From Albugo candida (Eukaryota > Oomycota > Peronosporomycetes > Albuginales): 64,000 nucleotides of DNA. Made by a program: the position numbers and the translations under genes. A model generated the notes under the pieces. It saw nothing but the letters and a program-made list of their open reading frames with translations. It did not search any database and had not been told where the DNA came from. Location of the stretch: the NCBI GenBank assembly GCA_040437565.1, contig JBDOQK010000028.1, positions 337,795-401,794 on the forward strand, in the 5' to 3' direction. Below are positions 12,529-22,760 of this stretch, piece after piece. Numbering within the stretch: position 1 is the stretch's first letter; each line of letters starts with the position of its first letter.

Positions 12529-12900
12529 TCATACAGAACGATTATACTTATAGTTGAGTTTAGACGAAATGCGCAGAAAAACGCCGTGAACTTTCACTCC
12601 ATTGATCGTCGAAATAAGTCCAGCGCGAATGATTTCCTTGCACACCGACCCCGAGACTTTAGACGACTTGGATCTCGGCTTTAATGATAATTGGTCACAC
12701 CGACTCATCCTCGATGTCTTTGTTTTTTGGTAGGTGCTAGTGTCACCAAGTCCTCCAAATGCTTCAATTCCCTTATAGTAAAATTTCGGCTTCGCATCCA
12801 ATGTATGACTCTCGAGTTTTGATCTCGAACGTCTCGGGATATGGAAAGTTGGACTTGGACATTTGATCGCTAATATCCATGCAAATTGTATACTAAGCAA
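12529..12900 (-). pseudogene. Unrecognised ORF downstream of the kinase remnant
   Basis: 123 codons on the minus strand, rich in Ser, Arg and Lys, with no motif I recognise. It lies on the same strand as, and beyond the C-lobe end of, the kinase remnant, so it may be part of that decayed gene or unrelated noise. Function unknown. Confidence 0.2.
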
Positions 12901-13175
12901 TCTGATTCCTCAAATATATAATGATAGTTGATGGGGCATTTTGACGATGAGGCTAGTTGCTGATGACTTTTAGAGTGACTAAATGGTTTTTCTGTACTGC
13001 ATCGAGTAAAAAAAATTCCGGGACATTTCCGGGGTCACATACTGATGATTTTTAAGAGACTTGGATTTTTTTCATCGAGCGGTACAATCAAGAATGACGC
13101 ACACTTGTCGTGCTATGGGTGCTTCCGATGCAATATACTTGTTTTAATTCAGCATCTGCCATTCAAAATATAGCA

Positions 13176-13921
13176 TCAGCAGACCGAATGCAGCAAGCCG
13201 AGAATCAGATTTGCTGCTCCGGGGGAGCGGCTTGTCAAATAAAACAACTGATGTGTGGATGAACGAGAGACATTCGAAGCGGTTCCGTTATCTAAAGGGT
13301 TGATGGAATCTTTGATCCAGAAATTTAGTCCCATTTTGTATCTCACCTTCTTTCTCCTAGAATTTGGTTTTTCGAGAAGTAGATGAAGCATGCATCACAG
13401 CCACCATATGTCCATTGTTCCGAATACGCCTCGTCCAAATCGTCCTACCCAAGAATCCCCAGTACGTAAAAACTTAACGTTCCGCAAATGTGTAATGGTG
13501 ATAGCGATATGTAACACATTAGCGTCGAGTATGGCATACCAATCGCACTTATGCTCGCCCCCAACCCATATCCTGACGTTTTTGCTCGATAATCCTTGCT
13601 GAGTAGCACATTAGTGATTTTCAAGTCTCGATTGCTCATTTGAGTACCCACAAGGCAGCTCGCAAAAGTAAAGGAGACTTCTAAGATGCCAGCTTGCCTC
13701 ACCCAGAGATCCACGTGGACAGAACTCCGAGATTGCTTGGAAATTCTGTCCGTCTCGAAAGGTATTCTGTGATGGGACCAGCTTCTCATAATCGCGTGAT
13801 AAAAACATCTATGCGGACATAAACAGTCAGATTGTTGAAAGGGCTCAGCAATCGATGCGGTCTGACTTCTTGTGCGACTTATTGTCCCAAGTAGCAGTTT
13901 CCAAAGTAGCCAGAAAAACAT
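13176..13921 (-). pseudogene. Protein kinase pseudogene
   Basis: On the minus strand, one frame carries NRDLKITNVLLSKDYRAK (about 13580-13640), clearly the kinase catalytic loop HRDLKxxNVLL with His replaced by Asn. About ten codons on comes SGYGLGAS where SDFGLGAS is expected, so the Mg-binding Asp is lost as well. A different frame just upstream (around 13700-13760) reads ISEFCPRGSL, like the hinge region. Downstream pieces (13391-13176) look like the C-lobe. The domain is spread over several frames with stops between. The loop type fits serine/threonine or tyrosine-kinase-like families, which are numerous in oomycetes. The neighbouring sequence up to about 14400 may hold the decayed N-lobe. 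Confidence 0.65.
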
Positions 13922-14546
13922 TGGTCAATTTTGTGGATTGTGACGATGGCTTCATCCGCAGCTTGTGTTCGAAACGGGTAAAACAAGGATCTACAGATAC
14001 ATAAATCCATCCCTTCTTCTTTTAAATTACATGTTGCTTCGATATCGACAGACTAAACTGATTGATAAGAAACCAATTTGGCAACCGTATACTATGCACA
14101 TTGCAAAGAAAATAGACGCCAATGTATGGCTATAATTTGAATCAAGCTTCAGTGTCGCTTATAAGGCAGAAAACGTATCGAGCACTTACGGCTTCAAAAA
14201 GACAAAGGTGGGCATTAACATGTTATCCGTAAGTTGGCCGAATCGAGCGTAATGGGTACCTCACATGGAAATATTTGTCCGGGGCGAGCTGTTCGATGTG
14301 ATCTAGTCGAGCGCGGAACTTGGATCAAGCACGTGAATTAGACTAGATACGCTGGGTACGCGATACTTTTGGAAGATGTTTGTACGCATATTGCGATTGA
14401 TCGTTAGAGAATTTGTCATCGACCGACGATTACGTTTCCAAAATATGCATTTCGGACTGCGCTCACCTGCTTAAATCAATCACAATGCTCGGAATTCAAC
14501 GTGAAGGCGTTTTATATGGCTTCAGAAATCATACGATGGCGTTGTT
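13922..14546. other. No recognisable gene
   Basis: No open frame of useful length. Possibly the decayed upstream part of the kinase pseudogene on the minus strand, but no N-lobe glycine loop was recognised. Confidence 0.35.
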
Positions 14547-15049
14547 ATGGTCCGATCGGAGGGGATTTTTATGAATTGGCAAAATGCTCTTTGTTATGCC
14601 CACAAAGGCAGTCTTGTAACTTGTGAGTCGCTTGTTTGGACGTCAAAAGAGTCACAAATCAAACTAATGAGCCCAAGCCCTCTTTTGGCCCATTTTCTCG
14701 ATTCATCCCCTTCTAACGGATTTCCATTCGACACGACAGACACCCGCGATATTTTGGCTGCATCCTCCAACTACCATCATCACGCGGAAAAGCTGTCTGA
14801 TGACGAATGCTTAGCGATACGGACTTGTGTCTGTGCTCGTTCTACGATCGAGCATTCTTGTATGGAAGTCTCCTTTACATCAATACGAATCTGTACCTCA
14901 TCGACGTAGCAATATGCTTACGAGTAGAATTTGACCTCTTCCAGCAAGGTATTGATTGCGGATGCTTTCCAAAACGTGGCGATTCGGACACTTTCGCGAT
15001 TGACACGCTCGACTACCTATACACTTCGTGTCCTGGATGTTTCTGGTAA
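14547..15049 (+). pseudogene. Unrecognised decayed coding region
   Basis: Two overlapping plus-strand ORFs (14547-14909, 120 codons, opening on an in-frame GTG at 14547 rather than ATG, and 14807-15049, 80 codons) both look protein-like. A frame change between them near 14810-14900 would explain the pattern. No motif was recognised, so no function is offered. Confidence 0.25.
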
Positions 15050-15433
15050 CAGCCCTATGCGCGGAAGCAAGACAAATTTGCTTTTTGCGCAATTAAATTT
15101 TCGTTTCACAATAATACTGCTTCGTTCTTTGTTATGAGCCAAGTAGGAAGCCGTTCTGATAAATTAGTGCCTTGATCTCCTTCTAATTTGTCTCATTAGC
15201 ATGAAAGTGCGCTTTTTCAAATTCCTACAAAATCTTCGATTACAGCTACGTACTCGACTAAAGTGCAACTAAGCTGAGCAGTGATCTATAAACTCAACTG
15301 ATGTTTAAAGATGTTGCTGCTTCATACATCTCTCTTAAACCCCAAATCATCCTCAACATGGGCCTCTTGGTAACTTACATCTATCACGCCGTCAGTGTGA
15401 CCTTGGAGTATAACGGTCATATCTTCAAATTAA
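15050..15433. other. Decayed sequence related to 24600-25020
   Basis: The minus strand near 15160-15220 shares a short protein-like pattern (NETN followed by a Leu- and Ser-rich stretch) and similar DNA with the minus strand around 24630-24990. These may be two decayed members of one gene family. No function is recognisable. Confidence 0.3.
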
Positions 15434-16072
15434 ACAATGATTTGTGAATCGTGTTTCGCCCTTCTTGAGCAACATGTATGCTTCGATGTCGCTCCAACCC
15501 ATTGCAACGCTTTGTTGGCTTCTCAAACGTAAAGTGATCAACTTTGTCAGTTTCCCAACCTGCTGGAATATAAGGTGAGCTCAACGCATGAAATATCCTG
15601 ATGATTTCTATCGATGGAGTCGAATCGACTGAATTCGAAGAATGACGCTATTTTCCTCAGCGATCAGTCTTGGTGAAGACGGCAGCAAGCACTCTGATCA
15701 AANNNNNNNNNNNNNNNNNNNNNNNNNNNNNNNNNNNNNNNNNNNNNNNNNNNNNNNNNNNNNNNNNNNNNNNNNNNNNNNNNNNNNNNNNNNNNNNNNN
15801 NNATTAAACAATGATTTGTGAATCGTGTTTCGCCCTTCTTGAGCAACATGTATGCTTCGATGTCGCTCGAACCCATTGCAACGCTTTGTTGGCTTCTCAC
15901 ACGTAAAGTGATCAACTTTGTCAGTTTCCCAACCTGCTGGAATATAAGGTGAGCTCAACGCATGAAATCTCCTGATGATTTCTATCGATGGAGTCGAATC
16001 GACTGAATTCGAAGAATGACGCGATTTTCGTCAGCGATCAGTCTTGGTGAAGACGGTAGCAAGCACTCTGAT
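15434..16072. repeat. Duplicated flanks around assembly gap 15703-15802
   Basis: About 270 bases (15434-15702) reappear after the 100-N gap (15803-16072) with only a few base differences. Probably an unmerged contig overlap or allelic copies. Confidence 0.85.
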
Positions 16073-16490
16073 CAGCGGCTTAAATACCTTCTATCCAACT
16101 TGACACCACCTATCCCCCTCAAGTACTTTGACATATAACAAAGCTGGTGTTCAAGAACGACTACTTCTCGATACACTTTTCGTTTCAGGTAGATTTGAGA
16201 TTATTGCTCAACGTACGAAGGAATATGGTACTGCATCAAATTGCTGCAGCTAAAAGCAGCAGAAATCACGAACCCGACGAAAGAAGCGAAAAGCGGATCC
16301 GTTTTGAGGATTCTAAGAAATTTACTCAGCTTCTCTTCCTTAAATTCCGACGCATGTTGTCAATAGGAGCGCTCTGCAATGCACAGGTACGCGCCACATA
16401 GGATCTCCTGCGTTCGAGTATATCATAGAATCTCAATATTGATAAAAAATTCAATTCTGGATTGGTAGTAGCATTATAACGAGGTATATA
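16073..16490. other. Short plus-strand ORF, not recognised
   Basis: An 84-codon ORF at 16147-16401 (+), basic in its second half (RSEKRIRFEDSKKF), with no known motif. It opens on TTG rather than ATG and may be an exon remnant. Confidence 0.2.
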
Positions 16491-16865
16491 CTAGCGGCTA
16501 GCCGAAAATTTGCTTCGCAATCGTTTGCGAGCCGATAGCCCACTTGTAACATTAAGGATTATGTGGTACGTTTTTGTGTCATCAAGTGTGCTTATGCTGA
16601 TATCGAGCGCGCTCAAGTAACGATGGTTCAGCACCCAATGTTCACTACGTCTAGAACAGATATACCATAGAGGTTGGTTCCAATCATCCAAAGGGTAGAC
16701 AATGTAGGCGTCTGGCGCGTAGTCAGGAAATGTGAACGATAATTTATTGGTGGAGGAGGCCGAACGTTTTCTGTACTCACCAGTTGTGCTGTCTTTTGTA
16801 TACTCCATCCGAAACCACTTTTCGACCCATTTAAAAGGTTGCGCTGGTTTGTCAAATCTCATCAC
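16491..16865 (-). CDS. Hypothetical protein, 124 aa, possibly a gene remnant
   Basis: An open frame starting MMRFDKPAQPFKWVEKWFRM. Composition is protein-like, with aromatic-rich segments (WVEKWF, DDWNQPLWYIC), and there is no obvious signal peptide or membrane segment. I do not recognise the family. There is no partner gene nearby. It could be a small gene, or one exon of a larger decayed one. It sits between the duplicated gap region and the 3' end of the LINE. Confidence 0.3.
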   Translation of the reverse strand: MMRFDKPAQPFKWVEKWFRMEYTKDSTTGEYRKRSASSTNKLSFTFPDYAPDAYIVYPLDDWNQPLWYICSRRSEHWVLNHRYLSALDISISTLDDTKTYHIILNVTSGLSARKRLRSKFSASR

Positions 16866-17367
16866 ACTGTTTAATCTAACTAAGTTGTAATAACTAAGGT
16901 TGTGAAGTGCATAGCTCCAGCATACAAGTATGTTCGAGCTCTCACTGTCGCATATAGTTGTCTCTTATGACAAAAGGAAGACAGTAGAGTGGTCCACATA
17001 GTCAATCCAAGTTTGATGATCTCAAAGTTGATGAGACGAAGTGGTAGAGAATGCGCCGCAATGATGAAAAGGCCACGGTGAAGGATGTCCGAAGATATGC
17101 TTCGCTAAGGCCAAAGTTTGAGCGTGTAAGTTGGTAGTGATTGGAGCAGGGATGGAAAGACTTGGTGAAAGTTGTGAAGGCCAAGTGACGCAGAAGTCCA
17201 TACCTGAGCAAAATTGTAGGGAAATAGGAAGTAATGCCGTACCATAGTATGTAGTGACCAAATACTTGGTGGAAAAAAAGTGTTGAAGCTTAATCCATCA
17301 AGTCCGGAGTTGAGCGTAGATAATGCATAGGAGGAACGCAGTGATGAACGGACTTTGTGACATGTCG

Positions 17368-18630
17368 TTATCGACAAACGTCACATAAGGCCATAAGTTG
17401 AGCGTTTGTAGGTGATAGGTGCTTCAAGCGCCTATTATGAGCCCGAAGGTAGCAACGTGCCATACGATGAAGCTGCGTAGGGAATGCTTCCTGGTGCTGA
17501 AAGATAGCTGCATTGCGCGCAAGCCATAATGTTCTAAGTATGATACAACGAAAAACGTTAAGGACGCGAATGATATTGTGAGTACCATAAGTCCGGGTAG
17601 CTGATGTTGTAATGGCAAAGTTTGTGCCATAGACGACAGTGTCCCATGTGAGTGTTCCTTCTAGGCAGCCAAAAACTGGGAAGAGGGAGTGAAACCATAA
17701 ATGTGTAGCCAGGGAACATCCCCAAAACAAGTGTTTAGCTGTTTCGGGAGAAGCACAACCATGGGAGCAGAGGACTTCAGGGGTATGATAACGATATTTC
17801 ACACGGAGACGTAAGCCATTGTGTTGGAGGCGGAACTTAAGGTCAGCAAACACTGTCAGAACATCTCTATTGAGGGATCTTTCACGCTTCCACATAGTAT
17901 TCCACTGTGCTGGCGGTGTAACTTCCAAGGCTTCATCAGGAGGCACCACTATTTTCGGTAGTTGATGTAACAGATAATAGAGCCTGCGGTTGCTAAGGCG
18001 AATAAAGGGAGCTTCTTTAAAAGACCATTCAACAAAGGCCGCAGCGATATGCTGAGGAAGGAAGGGGCCATGATCGGTAGTGATACCTCTTTTGATCACC
18101 TCACAGTATTTGGTGAAGAGGTTGATAGTAGCTATGAAATCCTTTCGCCACTGAAAGGCACTGCTGGGGAGAACGGCTGTGAGGATACTGTGAGTAGGCA
18201 AGGAACCAAAGCGACCAAGAAAGTCGGAAAGGTGTTGGTATCCTTGACGATAAAAAAGCTGTGTATAGATACTGGCATGTTCCATTGGCCGCTTGTTGGG
18301 TCCAAAAACTCGTTTGTAGTGTCGCCAGATAGGTGCTTGTAATGTATCGGTAGAATGGGTGGTAGTGTTGGAAGTTCCTCGTAGGAGGCGATACCACTGT
18401 TGGAAAGTTGCATACCAAAGGGGACCAAGACAAGACCAACGAGGTTGCGGGATAGTTGAAAGGTTGGTGGGTGAATAAAGTAAGTCCAAACCAATTCCCG
18501 TGCCAGCAAGTGACTCTGTCATTAGCTGAAGCGCGGGGAGGAACCATGAAAGGGGAGTACAGGTTAAGCAAGCCTTGATACCGTCCCTTAGGAGGCAAAG
18601 GTGCATTGCCTGAGAGAACTCTGAATACAA
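17368..18630 (-). CDS. LINE ORF2 C-terminal part with zf-RVT-like knuckle
   Basis: A 420-codon frame that continues the RT thumb region into the C-terminal domain. It is the longest open stretch of the LINE and the best preserved. The knuckle SHGCASPETAKHLFWGC lies near residues 282-300. The intact length suggests that this copy is younger than the LTR fossils elsewhere in the window, although the upstream RT is frame-broken. Confidence 0.8.
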   Translation of the reverse strand: MYSEFSQAMHLCLLRDGIKACLTCTPLSWFLPALQLMTESLAGTGIGLDLLYSPTNLSTIPQPRWSCLGPLWYATFQQWYRLLRGTSNTTTHSTDTLQAPIWRHYKRVFGPNKRPMEHASIYTQLFYRQGYQHLSDFLGRFGSLPTHSILTAVLPSSAFQWRKDFIATINLFTKYCEVIKRGITTDHGPFLPQHIAAAFVEWSFKEAPFIRLSNRRLYYLLHQLPKIVVPPDEALEVTPPAQWNTMWKRERSLNRDVLTVFADLKFRLQHNGLRLRVKYRYHTPEVLCSHGCASPETAKHLFWGCSLATHLWFHSLFPVFGCLEGTLTWDTVVYGTNFAITTSATRTYGTHNIIRVLNVFRCIILRTLWLARNAAIFQHQEAFPTQLHRMARCYLRAHNRRLKHLSPTNAQLMALCDVCR

Positions 18631-18702
18631 GATAATCCCAAGCCACCAAGTGCTGTTGGTAGAGTGATCCAGTCCGAATGCATTGGGCTCTGTGTAGGCA
18701 AG

Positions 18703-19644
18703 TCAAGGTCGATCGGCCGTTGATAGAGGAAAGCTTTGCACAACTTCCATACCGAGTCGATAATGTGTGAGGGTATTGGTGTTACTGCCGCAGGGTACCA
18801 GAGAAGAGGTAAAACGATTGACCGTAGGATCACCGCACGTCCCGGTAGTGTCCTGCCCCGAAATCCCAACGCTACGAGTCGAGCTTGAAGCTTGGTGAGT
18901 AGGCAAGGAAAACGTTGAGACAGGTTGAGGTCTTGGTATTGTTCGACGCCAAGAAAGGTGACTGTGGGGACTACCTAGTCTAGCTTTTGCGTAATGTCTG
19001 ACCGAGGCCATAGGCGCATCTCGGAGATCTTTGAGGAAACCGGTGCAATCATCCGCAAATGCTGTAAGGTGTTGAGGCGCTGATGAACCTTGTACCGGAA
19101 TGCCAAGGTGTACTGTTGATGCGCGGACGTAATTCAGGAAGGGTTCCAGGAAGAGCACAAAGAGCGAAGGTGAAAGGGAATCACCTTGGCGAACCCCGCT
19201 TCCGAGTTGAAAAAACTTGCTTGCACGACCATTCACCATTATAGCGATAAGGTTATCTTGGTAAAAGGTCTTGATCCATGAGCGAAAGGTAGCTCCAAAG
19301 CCATAATGGTTTAAGACAGTGTGAAGAGCAGGCCACAGCACACTCTCAAAAGCCTTAGTGAAGTCCAATAAGATAGCACTAGCATTGAGAAATCGTTGCT
19401 GGCAGAGTTGTTGGATGTCTTGAAACCGCACTAGTGTATGTCGAATTGATCTGACTTGAACAAAGCCACTTTGATCGGTCTGGAGTTGCTTCGTTAGGAC
19501 TTTGCGAAGGCGGTAAGTAAGAATCTTGGGACCGAGCTTTGCGTCATGATTGAGGAGAGTAATAGGTAGGTAGTCACTTGGAAGGCTTCTGTCACCCTTC
19601 TTATATAGAAGTGTAACTGTAGCTCTTCGTTGGAACTTGGTCAT
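18703..19644 (-). CDS. LINE reverse transcriptase core (part of ORF2)
   Basis: 313 codons covering RT blocks 1 to 5. Catalytic residues visible are the Asp in LDFTKAFE (motif A) and the Asp pair in FADD (motif C). After FADDCTGFLKDLRDAPM the frame leaves the true sequence. The correct continuation is in another frame (18869-18588), so the last third of this ORF is out of frame. Confidence 0.8.
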   Translation of the reverse strand: MTKFQRRATVTLLYKKGDRSLPSDYLPITLLNHDAKLGPKILTYRLRKVLTKQLQTDQSGFVQVRSIRHTLVRFQDIQQLCQQRFLNASAILLDFTKAFESVLWPALHTVLNHYGFGATFRSWIKTFYQDNLIAIMVNGRASKFFQLGSGVRQGDSLSPSLFVLFLEPFLNYVRASTVHLGIPVQGSSAPQHLTAFADDCTGFLKDLRDAPMASVRHYAKARLGSPHSHLSWRRTIPRPQPVSTFSLPTHQASSSTRSVGISGQDTTGTCGDPTVNRFTSSLVPCGSNTNTLTHYRLGMEVVQSFPLSTADRP

Positions 19645-20529
19645 TCGTCCTTTGGATAGTTGTGTGGGGTAAACTAACTCAAAGACCCGTGCCCAGTCGA
19701 TGTGGAAAGTTGATAATATTCTACTGGAAGGCCATCATTTCCGGGAGCTTTGTTTGGAATTGACGTCTTGATTGCCCAGTAAAAGTCGTTTGCCGTAAAA
19801 GGGGCATCGAGAAATGCGCGATCGTGATCGATAAGGGTTCGTGTGGTATGCTGTAGAAAAGAACTAAGCTGAACTGGTTCATGTCTACGGCAATGAACAC
19901 TGGAGGAATATTCCTTTGAAGGTGATTGTAAGATTGTGCGCAGTAATCACGATGGATCGCCGCCATTTCATCAGGGGAAGTGGCTTGAGATCCGTCGATA
20001 CGCTAAGTGGATGGAATGCATACTTGGGGTAAAACTGAAGTAGGGGGTCGGAGAAAGGATTTGGTAGCTTATCACTGTATCGGATTTTATCGTTGAAATG
20101 ATGCCAGGAACCAAGTGTATTGCGCCTGGTTTCTTTCTCGTTAATTTCCGTGCGAAGAAGCGTTGCGTGATTTGTGTTGGAAGTCGTAGGAACATGAGCT
20201 GCAAGGTGGGCGGCAGTGTGCTAGTCACGCCGTAACTGGGTAAGTTGGAGTTGCTGGTGAGTCTTGATTGTTTGGAATTGATGCCGGAGAAAATTAAGAT
20301 CGGAACGCTTGTGCTCGTCGAATAAAGCGACAGGGTTGTCCTCTTCTCCAAAGCGAAGTCGATCCACTAGATGCGAAAGTCGAGTCTTTAGGACGTCTTG
20401 GACGTAAGGCACCTTTAAAAGCCAAGTAGGGCATTTCCAAGGTAGGCGTGAACAAACGGGGTAGGCAGCATGTTGTAATCGAAAAATGACAGGCAAGTGA
20501 TCCGCTAGATGACATTGAGTATCCGGGTC

Positions 20530-20629
20530 NNNNNNNNNNNNNNNNNNNNNNNNNNNNNNNNNNNNNNNNNNNNNNNNNNNNNNNNNNNNNNNNNNNNNNN
20601 NNNNNNNNNNNNNNNNNNNNNNNNNNNNN
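20530..20629. other. Assembly gap, 100 N
   Basis: A placeholder gap. The LINE endonuclease ends abruptly on its left and an unrelated minisatellite begins on its right. No matching flanks were seen, so the join may be wrong or the gap large. Confidence 0.9.
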
Positions 20630-21070
20630 GTTCCAAAGAAGGAAAGGCTAATAAAGCCGGACTTCTGCTTCTACCGAGGAAGGAAAGGCGAGTAAAAACT
20701 GACTTCGCTTCTCTCGAACACGGAAACGCTGGTATAGACGGGCTGATTCTTCTCCCGAAGGAGGAAAAGGCTGGTAAAGACGGGCTGATGCTTCTCCCGA
20801 AGAAGGAAAGGCTGGTAGAGGAGGGCTTGTTCTTCTCTTGAAAAGGAAAGGCTGGTAAGTCGAACTGATTCTTCTCTGGAGAAGGAAAGGCTGGTAAGTC
20901 GGACTGATTCTTCTCTCGAAGAAGGAAAGGCGGTAAAAACCGGTGCCGAATTCTTCCAAAGAATGAAAGGCTAAAAAAGCTGGCGTCGACAGCTTCCAAA
21001 GACGAAAGGCTGGTAAAGACGGGCTTCTGTGATGGAAAGGCTGGGAAAGGCTGGTAAAGGGGGTCGGAAG
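20630..21070. repeat. Minisatellite, about 39-45 base period
   Basis: About nine imperfect units, each with GGAAAGGCTGGTAA or a variant, followed by a GACTGATTCTTCTC-type half. GCTGGTA starts near 20725, 20770, 20811, 20852 and 20891. The period is mostly a multiple of three, and the minus strand stays open through the array with a 13-15 residue repeat of the type LPAFPSPEKNQFD. It may be coding on the minus strand, or the open frame may be a by-product of the repeat. Confidence 0.75.
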
Positions 21071-21099
21071 GCTGTAAAAAAATCCGCGGAGTGGGTGTG

Positions 21100-21876
21100 A
21101 AGGGGGTTGCTGATTGGCTCTTTGAAAGTACGGTTTGAATATTACTTGCGCACTAGAGAGCAAAGTTAAAAGTATATAAGGTTGCGCTGGTAGTTTGGTC
21201 TCATAATCACCGAGATGTATACGTACTTTTTGTTCAGAGTATTCTGTTTCACCCACTTTAGTTTTAGGAAGACGAAGATTGTCCTCATACTTGAAATCTC
21301 TACCTTTACCACGGTTTTTTGGAGCACCCGATTGGTACTTTATATGAATGGCTTTATCATATTGCGTAAATAAATAGATTCCTTTTGGAGCCAATTTTTA
21401 AGAACATGTCAGGATCGAGCATTATAAAATCCTTCGTCCCGTACATTGGCATGTAACCGTTGTGCAAAGTCTTCATGAGATTCGTAGATATTTTCCAACA
21501 ACCGCTTATAATACTGGCATAGGTTTGCATCGCGTCTTCTCTCATTTCTGGATTATAGTGCCATTTGAAATCAGAAATGAAAACAGTGCCAGTTAGTGTT
21601 ATTACATCCAGAACGCCTCCTGCAAGATAGTTGTATTCTTCGCCCACTTCTGTCTCCGATCTGAGGAAGAAATCCCAGCAACTGTTTACTTTCCCCACCC
21701 ATATAAAACTGCATGAGATATCCATTCAGTTCTACCCTTGCTATCTTGATAGCTAGCCCACAATTCATGCTCTTTTTATTACAGTTGAGCAACAGAGAAC
21801 CCTCGACGTGATGGAGATATGCTGATAAGGCTCCAAGCAAGGCGGTGAAGTACGAAAGTGATGGATAGATCTTCAT
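21100..21876 (-). pseudogene. Decayed gene, faint restriction-like nuclease likeness
   Basis: Three overlapping minus-strand ORFs in different frames look like parts of one ancestral coding sequence. The middle one contains GGVLDVITLTGTVFISDFKW, which resembles the core D...(D/E)xK pattern of PD-(D/E)XK nuclease-fold domains, preceded by a helical FTALLGALSAYL segment as in that superfamily. I cannot confirm the family by eye. The downstream minisatellite continues the same strand and may belong to the same former gene. Broken, so not a working gene. Confidence 0.3.
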
Positions 21877-22202
21877 TGTGTTCGCTCTTGTTCGAATATT
21901 GGATTGTGATGACCTTTTGGCTTACGAACCATCACCACTCAATATATGGAAGCGAACAACTTGTGCTACTTCCCTATCGTTGCGTTGTGAGCTCCGTCCA
22001 AATGTATATTCAGCCTGGGGTAGGTTCTAGCTGTATGAGAATTTGTTGGATGTTAGCATCAGGACAGATGTGCAGATAAGATGCGGTAGTTTCTAAAGGC
22101 TTAGATTAACTTAAGTGAACTAAGGACCTAACATAAGTACTTCCGAATTTAAGCTCCGTGGGTCTTGTTTGTTAGAGATCATCAACAGTATTCAAAAAAA
22201 AT

Positions 22203-22760
22203 GTTGCACGCCTCGCAACGTAAACAAGTTGGCAACGTTTCCAAAGTATCGATCGCGTATTTCGTGAGTTTTTCGCGAACCTTGAACGTAAAGTGTAGGT
22301 GAGACACATAGGTGTACAATATTGATGTACAAATTTCAAAAAAAGCAGAACACGTATTCTTTCTGAATAACTTTATTTGATTGAATCAAACTACTAGTGA
22401 ATACGTACATACGATGCGAGCCCCTAAGTTTACAGTAAAGTTGCACGCCTCGTAGCGTAAACAAATTGGCAACGTTTCCAAAGTATCGATCACGTACTTT
22501 GTGAGTTTGTAGCGAACCTTGAACGTAAAGGGTAGGTGAGATACATAGGTGTACGATACTGTAATCCTATTTGTAGCCTCGTTTGACGTACAAATTTTAT
22601 AAAAGCAGAACACGTATTTTATCTAAATAACTACATACGATGCGAGCCCCTACGTTTACAGTAAGGTTGCACGCCTCGTAGCGTAAACAAATTGGTAGAG
22701 TTTCCAAAATATCGATCACGAACTTTGTGAGCATGGAGCGAACCAATCACAATCTTGTAC
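22203..22760. repeat. Three tandem units of a 226-238 base satellite-like repeat
   Basis: Units start with TTGCACGCCTCG at 22203, 22441 and 22667. Each contains AACGTTTCCAAAGTATCGATC (the third is slightly changed), GCGAACCTTGAACG and CACATAGGTGTACAAT or its variants, then an A-rich segment and ACGATGCGAGCCCC. The third unit is cut at about 22745, where different sequence begins. The same family occurs as two diverged units at 2926-3260. Confidence 0.8.

Larger units (their letters stand above)
17000..20529 (-). mobile_element. L1-like LINE, 5' end lost at an assembly gap
   Basis: Read right to left: the end of an APE-type endonuclease with ADHLPVIF (about 20480-20510), a linker, then a reverse transcriptase (19644-about 18590) with SDYLPITLLN, QSGFVQVRSIRHT, catalytic motif A LDFTKAFESV, motif B GVRQGDSLSPSLF and motif C TAFADD. 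Next come the thumb region and a long C-terminal domain (18630-17368, 420 codons open) with a zf-RVT-like knuckle C-x3-C...H-x4-C (VLCSHGCASPETAKHLFWGC). The order endonuclease, RT and C-terminal knuckle fits L1-type non-LTR elements. Frame changes lie near 18960-19010 (after motif C) and near 18590-18640, and more occur in the endonuclease part. The 3' end near 17000 has no clear A-tail. Confidence 0.88.

Noticed and set aside
21571-21876. Viral or capsid-type gene
   Set aside because: The protein-like texture was considered, but no capsid, packaging or polymerase motif is present. A nuclease-like core is a slightly better, still weak, reading.
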